Shown piece by piece: positions 5,085-9,772 of a stretch of 9,772 nucleotides of DNA. The translations under genes were made by a program, and so were the position numbers. Origin of the DNA: Prevotellaceae bacterium (GTDB lineage: Bacteria > Bacteroidota > Bacteroidia > Bacteroidales > UBA932); assembly GCA_031257455.1 (NCBI GenBank), contig JAIROQ010000140.1, positions 1-9,772 of the forward strand. Direction: 5' to 3'. Below the pieces are notes generated by a model. It made no database searches. It saw only the letters and a list, made by a program, of their open reading frames with translations, and was not told the DNA's origin. Within the stretch, counting starts at the first letter, position 1; every line of letters starts with the position of its first letter.

Positions 5085-5597
5085 ATGAAAAAGATTTTTT
5101 TGACAACCGCTTTGCTGGGGCTCCTGCTCTTTCCGGCGGCGGCACAGCATCCGGCAATTTCCACCCGGTATACCAATGAAGAAATTGCCCAAAAGATTAA
5201 AACGCATAAAGCATCCCATTCGCAGGATGTTGTCCCGCCTGCAAATCTGGAGCAAAAATTCAGGGTTGATTTTCCAAAGACGTCCGATGTGGAATGGGAA
5301 ACAACAGGCGACATCTACGAGGTCGAATTTGACGTAAAGTTCAGGGACTGCAAGGCATATTATGACAGCGAAGGGAATTTGCTGATGACTGTGGAAGAAA
5401 CGTACCGTTCGGGATTACCCGCCGCAGTGAAAAATGCCGCAGAAGCCAAATATCCCAAATACCACTTTGAGGATATTGACAAAATCCGCCGCGGGACGGA
5501 AGTCCTTTACAAAGTCGAAATGGAGCTTCGCGACACGGAAATCGAATTGCTGGTACAGTCGGACGGCGTGATACGGAATGAGAAAGTAGATTATTGA
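5085..5597 (+). CDS. Secreted PepSY-like (BLIP-like) protein
   Basis: A 170-residue exported protein with a signal peptide MKKIFLTTALLGLLLFPAAA and a probable cut after Ala20, so it is periplasmic or surface. The mature part shows two similar halves of the PepSY-like/beta-lactamase-inhibitor-like type common in Bacteroidota: a first half with FPKTSDVEWETTGDIYEVEF (63-82) and YYDSEGNLL (92-100), and a second half with YPKYHFEDIDKI (123-134), LYKVEMEL (141-148) and LVQSDGVI (156-163). Paired small beta-sheet domains of this kind are thought to bind other proteins or peptides; no catalytic residue is expected. It has its own promoter. The exported flavodoxin gene follows after 37 bp with no promoter visible between, so the two are probably cotranscribed. 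The function is not known. Confidence 0.75.
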   Translation: MKKIFLTTALLGLLLFPAAAQHPAISTRYTNEEIAQKIKTHKASHSQDVVPPANLEQKFRVDFPKTSDVEWETTGDIYEVEFDVKFRDCKAYYDSEGNLLMTVEETYRSGLPAAVKNAAEAKYPKYHFEDIDKIRRGTEVLYKVEMELRDTEIELLVQSDGVIRNEKVDY

Positions 5598-5634
5598 CGC
5601 TTCCTTTGCGCTTAAACTTATAAAGAAATACAAT

Positions 5635-6189
5635 ATGAAAAAAATGATGTTTTTAATGGCGTCTGCCGTTGCCCTGTGCGGCACGGCACAGGCGCAAAGT
5701 AAGGGGAAAACCCTTGTCGCCTACTTTTCGTGGGGCGGCAATACCCGTGAGGTGGCAAAGTACATCCAACAGCAAACCGGCGGCGATTTGTTTGAAATCA
5801 CCACCGTAACGCCCTATTCCGCGGACTATAATGAATGCGTAAACCTGGCAAAAAAAGAACAGCAGGACAACGCCCGCCCGCCGCTTGCCGCCGAAGTAAA
5901 GGATATGGCGGCTTATGATGTGGTTTTCGTTGGTTATCCCAACTGGTGGGGCAGTATGCCGATGGTATTGTTTACCTTTCTGGAAAAATACGACCTGAGG
6001 GGCAAAACCGTCATTCCTTTCTGCACGCACGGCAGCGGACGCTGGGGACGCAGTCTGGACGACCTGAAAAAACTGTGCCCGGATGTTACCCTTCTCGAAG
6101 GTTTTGCGGTTAGCGGCAACTCGGCAAGGCGTTCAAAAGATGACGTGGTCAAATGGCTGCAAAAAATCGGCATAACAAGCAGCAAATAG
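5635..6189 (+). CDS. Exported flavodoxin-family protein
   Basis: A 184-residue flavodoxin-like protein with an N-terminal signal peptide: MKKMMFLMASAVALCGTAQA, cut near Ala20. The FMN phosphate loop is FSWGGNTREVA (31-41, with S32, G34, N36, T37). The two flavin-flanking loops are YPNWWGSMP (101-109) and THGSG (131-135), so FMN binding looks intact. The N-terminal half matches the family's KTLVAYFSWGGNT opening. Flavodoxins are normally cytoplasmic electron carriers; this one should act in the periplasm, where it would have to import or receive its flavin. Signal-bearing flavodoxins are known in Bacteroidota, so the export is not unique. It follows the PepSY-like gene by 37 bp. Partner reductases are not in the window. 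An alternative start at Met4 would not change the signal. Confidence 0.85.
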   Translation: MKKMMFLMASAVALCGTAQAQSKGKTLVAYFSWGGNTREVAKYIQQQTGGDLFEITTVTPYSADYNECVNLAKKEQQDNARPPLAAEVKDMAAYDVVFVGYPNWWGSMPMVLFTFLEKYDLRGKTVIPFCTHGSGRWGRSLDDLKKLCPDVTLLEGFAVSGNSARRSKDDVVKWLQKIGITSSK

Positions 6190-6321
6190 GCGTGAAGAAT
6201 ATAGCAGTACAAAAAAGTATCCGGTACAGGTGTTGATATTTGCTTCCCTTTGTTCCTGTGGAAAAGTGCGCAATGAAAAACAAAAAGTCCGCCATACCGT
6301 AAATTTAAAGTGTGCAAAAAA

Positions 6322-7791
6322 ATGATTACAACACGAAAAATCCGCTTCAAATGGATGATTATTATCATCCCGTTATTTGTTTCCTGTTCGCCGAAGAGCA
6401 GCAAACTTGAACCGAAACGGACGGTTATTGCCGGCCAAGTAGAAAACATGCCGGCAAATGCCACCACGCTGTTAGTTACTTTTGCCGACCCATTGAGCGA
6501 AGAACGCCAGACTGTACAGGATTTAACCCTTTCAGACGGGGCATTTTGTGTCGCACATGATTATGTTTTTGCCCAGAATTTGGCTATTCAATATGATCAT
6601 ACATTCATCAATTTATATGTCGCCCCGGGCGATTCGGTATTTGTAACGATTGACGGCTCAAAATTCCAACAATCTCCGGAAAGCGCACTTATATTCTCCG
6701 GCGACAATGCAGAAATCAATGAACAACTGTCCCGATGGTCTTATTATGCCTACGAAGAGTTACCGACTCCCAGATTTAATCCGGCAGCGCCTCCGGCCGA
6801 ATACCTGCAAAGTATCAAACAATGTTTGCATGCCATGCAAGATACGATTGCCGCTTATGCTCAACGCAACGGGATGAACGATTTCGTGAAACAGTGGGCT
6901 TTTATTGACTATAAATTCCTTGCAGCAAACTATATGTTGGATTATAAAGACTGGGCAAACAGATGGAACGTTTATACCGATTCGATATTTGACGTCTATG
7001 ATGAACAGAATTTCCAAAGCTTGTATTTTCAATATCATGTAGGCGCCTGTGTACATGCTTTTATAGCCGGGAATGAAACAGTCCGGAACTTGCTCAACGG
7101 GAAGGATTATAGCGCTGGGCTTCATGCGGCCGTAAAAACATTGTCGGACAAAGCGCCCAAAGGAGTTGTCCGGGATATGATGATTTACAAGATTGCTCAC
7201 AAAGTATTAAGCGAAAAGCCGGAAATATACGATTCCATACCGGAATGGAATGCTATTTTCTCACAACCTGTTTTCCATGAAAAAATAAAATCTTTTGCAT
7301 TCGAAAAGTTAGCCGGAGCAAAAAAGACTATACCGCTAACCGGACAAGCCATAAAAGGCGTTTCTTATCTCGACATGGAAACTCAAAACGTAATGCCGCT
7401 GCCGGACATTGAAGTATTACCGTATCTGGTCGAACGTTACAAAAACAAGATTTTATATGTGGATGTGTGGGCGACATGGTGCGGTCCCTGTTTGGAAGAG
7501 ATGAAATATGCGCCAACCTTACACGAGTATTTTACCGGAAAAGAGGTTGTTTTTGTAAATCTGTGTATGCAATCAACTGCTGAAAGTTGGCTGAAAACAG
7601 TCGCTAAAAACGACATTCATGGGGAGCATTATTATTTAGATGAAAACGCTGCAAAACTTTTTATGGGAACTTACAATATTCTCGGTTTTCCTAACTATCT
7701 ACTGATAGATAAAGACGGACAACTGCGTTCTCCGGTTGCAAGGCCATCCAATACACAAGCTGCCATAAACCAAATTGAGTTATTATTGTAA
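6322..7791 (+). CDS. TlpA-like thiol-disulfide oxidoreductase lipoprotein
   Basis: Envelope thioredoxin-fold reductase. The ATG at 6322 gives 489 residues; a GTG 12 bp upstream in frame is less likely. The lipoprotein signal MITTRKIRFKWMIIIIPLFVSC ends at lipidated Cys22. Residues about 33-115 form a beta-rich domain like the DUF4369-type N-terminal part of Bacteroidota TlpA proteins (LSDGAFCVAH, YVAPGDSVFVTIDG). A helical middle region runs to about 360. The C-terminal thioredoxin domain has VDVWATWCGPCLEEM with the redox pair C387 and C390, and the cis-proline loop GFPNYLLIDKDG. The active site is complete. Such proteins reduce disulfides of envelope proteins or cytochrome c precursors; the substrate cannot be told from sequence. 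It is preceded by a 132-bp gap without a clear promoter and followed by a palindrome at 7794-7809. Confidence 0.88.
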   Translation: MITTRKIRFKWMIIIIPLFVSCSPKSSKLEPKRTVIAGQVENMPANATTLLVTFADPLSEERQTVQDLTLSDGAFCVAHDYVFAQNLAIQYDHTFINLYVAPGDSVFVTIDGSKFQQSPESALIFSGDNAEINEQLSRWSYYAYEELPTPRFNPAAPPAEYLQSIKQCLHAMQDTIAAYAQRNGMNDFVKQWAFIDYKFLAANYMLDYKDWANRWNVYTDSIFDVYDEQNFQSLYFQYHVGACVHAFIAGNETVRNLLNGKDYSAGLHAAVKTLSDKAPKGVVRDMMIYKIAHKVLSEKPEIYDSIPEWNAIFSQPVFHEKIKSFAFEKLAGAKKTIPLTGQAIKGVSYLDMETQNVMPLPDIEVLPYLVERYKNKILYVDVWATWCGPCLEEMKYAPTLHEYFTGKEVVFVNLCMQSTAESWLKTVAKNDIHGEHYYLDENAAKLFMGTYNILGFPNYLLIDKDGQLRSPVARPSNTQAAINQIELLL

Positions 7792-7793
7792 TA

Positions 7794-7809
7794 TCATTGC
7801 GTGCAATGA
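7794..7809. promoter_or_regulatory. 16-bp palindrome after the TlpA-like gene
   Basis: TCATTGC-GT-GCAATGA is a perfect 7-bp inverted repeat with a two-base centre, starting three bases after the stop codon. The tight centre is unfavourable for a terminator loop unless inner pairs open, and no T-run follows, so a protein-binding site is equally possible. Confidence 0.35.
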
Positions 7810-7852
7810 ATGTTCTACTATTTTAACTTGAAACAGGCCGCAAAAAAATAGC

Positions 7853-7879
7853 GCCGCAAAGAAAAACAACCTTTGCGGC
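7853..7879 (-). terminator. Intrinsic terminator of the decayed HxlR-type gene
   Basis: GCCGCAAAG and CTTTGCGGC form a perfect 9-bp stem with a 9-nt loop. On the minus strand the stem is followed within a few bases by TATTTTTTT, a usable T-run. It sits directly after the remnant's probable stop codon. It might also stop rightward transcripts, but no T-run follows on that side. Confidence 0.65.
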
Positions 7880-7886
7880 TACTGAT

Positions 7887-8062
7887 TTACCTTTGCTCTC
7901 CATATTTAAGAATAAAACAAGCATGACAGCCAGAAGCCCGCTGAAACGCATTGTGCCGTTGGCGCTCAACGTTACCAGCGCCAACAGCGACCACTTATCG
8001 CCAAGCCGGCTGAGAATATCTCGAATAGGACAAGTCCCTTCATGTAAAAAATAAAATTCCAC
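7887..8062 (-). pseudogene. Remnant of an HxlR-family transcriptional regulator
   Basis: From the GTG at 8062 the minus strand encodes a clear HxlR N-terminus: CPIRDILSRLGDKWSLLALV followed by GTMRFSGLL (residues 11-44), the winged-helix opening of this redox/aldehyde-responsive family. Full proteins are about 100-120 residues, but homology stops at about 7934. In another frame the sequence then reads CFILKYGEQR and a stop at 7889-7887, plausible as the end of such a protein. The terminator at 7853-7879 follows at once. The simplest reading is an internal deletion of roughly 150-200 bp that also shifts the frame. An in-frame TAA lies six codons upstream of the GTG, and no TAnnTTTG box is seen for it. 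The intact frame runs on to 7823 through unrelated sequence and the terminator. Confidence 0.65.
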
Positions 8063-8092
8063 TTGTTTTTCCGAAAATTATGCCTACCTTTG
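8063..8092 (+). promoter_or_regulatory. Promoter of the SPFH gene
   Basis: TTG at 8063-8065, a 19-bp spacer and TACCTTTG at 8085-8092 give a full Bacteroidota -33/-7 match. The start should fall near 8099, about 20 bases before the ATG. The -33 element abuts the GTG of the HxlR remnant, so transcription of the two would have interfered. Confidence 0.8.
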
Positions 8093-8118
8093 TGATATCA
8101 TTTTAATATTATAAAGAT

Positions 8119-9081
8119 ATGAAAACACAAGAAAAAATTTTTACCGGAATGAAGTTGCCGGGCATTCCCACGTTGATATTCAACATTGTATTATTGCTTG
8201 CTTTGATTGCCTTTGCCGTATGGATGGCTAATAGCCGGTTGCCGGATATTTTATTGATGTGGTCAATCATCGCAGTTGTCGTATTGTTCGTAATTCATTG
8301 TATTTTGTATGCAGGATTTATGCAGATAGAACCCAATGAAGCCCGTGTTATGATTTTCTTTGGAAAATATCACGGAACAGTGAAAGAAAACGGTTATTTT
8401 TGGGTGAATCCTTTTTATGCAAAGAAAAAACTGACCTTGCGGGCGCGGAATTTAGATGCCGAACCCATCAAAGTGAATGATAAAAAAGGAAATCCGATTT
8501 TAATTGGACAAGTGCTCGTATGGAAGGTGGTTGATACTTACAAGGCCTCGTTCGATATTGACAATATGGCTAAAACAGTTCCACAGGTGGGAGTCCGCGC
8601 CGATAAGGTAAATGAAAAAATGAAAGCCTACGAATATTTCGTGAAAGTACAGAGCGATGCGGCTTTGCGCTATGTTGCAGGGATGTATGCCTACGATGAC
8701 TCCGGAAATGAAAGGGAAAAACTTACTCTGCGTTCAGGAGGGGAGGAAATCAATGAAATTTTAGAAAAACAGTTAAATGAACGCTTATCCATTGCCGGAA
8801 TCGAAGTGTTGGAAGCACGGGTAAATTATTTAGCCTATGCTCCGGAAATTGCAGCGGTGATGCTTCGTCGCCAGCAAGCGGATGCGATTATTTCGGCTCG
8901 CGAAAAAATTGTGGATGGAGCGGTTGGTATGGTAAAACATGCTCTGGAGAAATTATCGGAAGAAAAAGTAGTAGATTTGGACGATGAAAAGAAAGCGGCA
9001 ATGGTATCCAACCTGTTGGTAGTGCTTTGCAGCGACGAGCATGCGCAACCCGTTGTGAATACGGGAACATTATATAATTAA
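8119..9081 (+). CDS. SPFH (band 7/stomatin-like) membrane protein
   Basis: A 320-residue SPFH-family protein. Two hydrophobic segments lie near the N-terminus (about 17-37 and 44-66), followed by the SPFH domain from about residue 67: MQIEPNEARVMIFFGKYHGT, ENGYFWVNPFY (90-100), KLTLRARNLDAEPIKVNDKKGNP, ILIGQVLVWKVVDTYKASF and a long helical tail (AAVMLRRQQADAIISAREKI, 245-264). SPFH proteins oligomerise into membrane scaffolds and often modulate proteases such as FtsH; none is encoded here. The domain pattern, with the two-segment anchor and a short C-terminus after the helices, fits a Bacteroidota subgroup that I recall next to Arc-type ribbon-helix-helix genes, exactly as here. It has a strong promoter. 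The ribbon-helix-helix gene follows after 102 bp and may be on the same transcript. Confidence 0.9.
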   Translation: MKTQEKIFTGMKLPGIPTLIFNIVLLLALIAFAVWMANSRLPDILLMWSIIAVVVLFVIHCILYAGFMQIEPNEARVMIFFGKYHGTVKENGYFWVNPFYAKKKLTLRARNLDAEPIKVNDKKGNPILIGQVLVWKVVDTYKASFDIDNMAKTVPQVGVRADKVNEKMKAYEYFVKVQSDAALRYVAGMYAYDDSGNEREKLTLRSGGEEINEILEKQLNERLSIAGIEVLEARVNYLAYAPEIAAVMLRRQQADAIISAREKIVDGAVGMVKHALEKLSEEKVVDLDDEKKAAMVSNLLVVLCSDEHAQPVVNTGTLYN

Positions 9082-9085
9082 ATAA

Positions 9086-9178
9086 AGACGGCAGGAGGAA
9101 AAACGAATTTTGATTGGTATTCGTAAGCCGCATGAAATGGAGGATATTTTGCGAAAATCAGGAAAGTGGAATGAATAA
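9086..9178 (+). other. Possible micro-ORF or gene remnant between SPFH and RHH genes
   Basis: After a stop at 9083-9085 one plus-strand frame is open to TAA at 9176-9178 and reads RILIGIRKPHEMEDILRKSG in its middle, ending KWNE five bases before the next gene. It has no early ATG: the only one (9137) would give 13 residues, and a TTG in ILIG could give 22. The composition looks protein-like rather than random. It may be a short coupled peptide or what is left of a longer gene. Confidence 0.25.
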
Positions 9179-9183
9179 AATTC

Positions 9184-9348
9184 ATGGCAAAAGAAAAAGA
9201 TAAAAAAACAAAAAGTTTTGTATTGCGTATTGATTCCGAAACAATGGGAATAATTGAAAAATGGGCAGCCGATGAATTTCGTAGCGTCAACGGACAGATA
9301 TTGTATTTGCTTGAACAGGGTTTGCGGAAATCGGGACGAAAAAACTGA
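9184..9348 (+). CDS. Arc/MetJ-type ribbon-helix-helix DNA-binding protein
   Basis: A 54-residue protein with the Arc-like ribbon-helix-helix layout: a basic N-terminus (MAKEKDKKTK), the beta-strand SFVLRIDSE (11-19), helix 1 TMGIIEKWAADEF (20-32), the RSVNGQI turn (33-39) and helix 2 LYLLEQGLRKSGRK (40-53). Such proteins bind DNA as dimers through paired strands and typically repress their own operon. SVNGQI is the classic motif of the Arc family. The gene sits 102 bp downstream of the SPFH gene on the same strand without a promoter box of its own, suggesting cotranscription, and is followed by a large palindrome. No toxin gene is adjacent in the direction of reading, so a toxin-antitoxin role is not supported; autoregulation of the SPFH unit is the simpler idea. 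The ATG is the only sensible start. Confidence 0.85.
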   Translation: MAKEKDKKTKSFVLRIDSETMGIIEKWAADEFRSVNGQILYLLEQGLRKSGRKN

Positions 9349-9354
9349 CAAAGC

Positions 9355-9391
9355 ATCGGTAGAGACGTAATTGCATTACGTCTCTACCGAT
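9355..9391. terminator. Perfect 17-bp inverted repeat with 3-nt loop
   Basis: ATCGGTAGAGACGTAAT, the loop TGC, then the exact reverse complement, followed by TTT. It begins seven bases after the stop of the ribbon-helix-helix gene, so it can terminate that unit. The GTAGAGACG arms resemble a mobile palindromic repeat that I recall from Cyanobacteria and Bacteroidota, so it may be both terminator and dispersed repeat. Confidence 0.6.
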
Positions 9392-9418
9392 TTTCGCCTG
9401 AATTTTCTCAAAAAACAT

Positions 9419-9456
9419 GGAAGAGATAAAAAAAATCTTCCGGGTGTTTTTTTACT
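9419..9456 (+). terminator. Weak second terminator candidate
   Basis: GGAAGA (9419-9424) pairs with TCTTCC (9436-9441) and is followed after five bases by a run of seven T. The stem is short and the loop is A-rich. Confidence 0.25.
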
Positions 9457-9477
9457 GTTTTTTCACTGTTTCAAAAA

Positions 9478-9608
9478 GTAGAAAATTGTCCGGTATTTAT
9501 GTACGGTAGTTGTTGTATTAACGAAAATTTACAGGAAGGACGCAAGTCGGCTATTAAAAACTTTTCTACGCGACACTTGAATTATTATTCGTATTTTTGT
9601 AGAAAATT
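9478..9608. promoter_or_regulatory. AT-rich upstream region of the Fic-like gene with GTAGAAAA motifs and a -7 box
   Basis: GTAGAAAATT occurs at 9478-9487 and again at 9599-9608, and its inverted form TTTTCTAC at 9562-9569. TATTTTTG at 9592-9599 matches the TAnnTTTG -7 box and overlaps the last copy by one base; a TTG at 9577 is too close to act as -33. The start would be near 9606, leaving a leader of about 60 bases. The arrangement suits an operator around the promoter, but no binding protein is identified. The rest of 9392-9668 holds no gene that I can support. Confidence 0.35.
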
Positions 9609-9668
9609 CAGCACCGATACAATTATTAGACAATTTATTGTAAATCCTGAAATAGTAAATAATTTGAA

Positions 9669-9772
9669 ATGAACGTTCCCACATACACCATAAGCGCAAA
9701 AGCCATTGACCTCGTTGCCCGCATTGCCGAAAATGTCGGCGAACTGAAAGGGTCTGGTTTATACAGCCGCGA
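9669..9772 (+). CDS. Fic-family-like protein, N-terminal part (3' partial)
   Basis: An ATG at 9669 opens a frame that runs off the window after 34 codons, starting MNVPTYTISAKAIDLVARIA and continuing ENVGELKGSGLYSR. The pattern 'Y-T-I-S-x-x-A-I-x-L-V-A-x-I-A-E-x-V-G-E-L' matches the start of many bacterial Fic/DOC family proteins, which transfer AMP or other groups to target proteins. The catalytic HPFxxGNGR motif would lie about 150-200 residues on and cannot be seen. Base composition rises in GC compared with the AT-rich region before it, as expected at a gene start. The family assignment rests only on this short N-terminal helix. Confidence 0.5.
   Translation, partial: MNVPTYTISAKAIDLVARIAENVGELKGSGLYSR

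Noticed and set aside
7823..8062. The 79-codon frame as an intact small HxlR-like gene
   Set aside because: Homology to HxlR proteins stops after about 44 residues, and the rest runs through unrelated sequence and the terminator hairpin.
9184..9348. The ribbon-helix-helix protein as antitoxin of the downstream Fic-like gene
   Set aside because: A 17-bp palindrome, about 320 bp of sequence and a separate -7 box lie between them; the gene groups with the SPFH gene instead.

Overview
The window looks like a chromosomal stretch of a Bacteroidota (Bacteroidales-type) genome. Several gene starts are preceded by the TAnnTTTG -7 box of the Bacteroidota primary sigma factor, and none has a convincing Shine-Dalgarno sequence. 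Lipoproteins carry short signal peptides, and the protein families (FISUMP-domain surface protein, PepSY-like secreted protein, TlpA lipoprotein with a long N-terminal region, SPFH plus ribbon-helix-helix pair, delta' subunit with a degenerate P-loop) are typical of that phylum.

Layout. 1-1059 (+) is the 3' part of a large surface protein ending in a FISUMP domain. 1060-1545 has no large gene, but holds several strong hairpins with a long-range alternative pairing (about 1115-1317) and a 44-codon ORF (1358-1492). 1546-3774 (-) is a compact three-gene unit, transcribed as lipoprotein with a degenerate Rieske-like domain, then rubrerythrin, then DNA polymerase III delta' (holB), with 33-bp gaps. 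At about 3760-3800 this unit and a rightward lipoprotein gene start almost on top of each other, each with a TATCTTTG box lying inside the other gene.

3779-6189 (+) holds a Lys/Glu-rich lipoprotein, a membrane-anchored hypothetical protein, a secreted PepSY-like protein and an exported flavodoxin. The gaps flanking the hypothetical protein are built from heptanucleotide arrays of different unit sequence, alternating with short GC-rich, partly palindromic linkers. 6322-7791 (+) is a TlpA-like thiol-disulfide lipoprotein. 7792-8118 holds the remnant of an HxlR-type regulator and its probable terminator. 8119-9348 (+) is an SPFH membrane protein with a clear promoter, followed by a 54-aa Arc/MetJ-type ribbon-helix-helix protein. 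A perfect 17-bp inverted repeat follows, then an AT-rich upstream region and the start of a Fic-like gene that runs off the window (9669-9772).

How the genes relate. A cell-envelope redox and oxidative-stress theme recurs (rubrerythrin, Rieske-like lipoprotein, exported flavodoxin, TlpA lipoprotein), but the genes sit in separate units and no joint pathway is proven. I see no CRISPR array, no transposase, no tRNA or rRNA, and no recognisable defence operon. The least explained parts are intergenic: the structured region near 1115-1317, the facing promoter pair near 3780, and the heptamer mosaic at 4136-5027.
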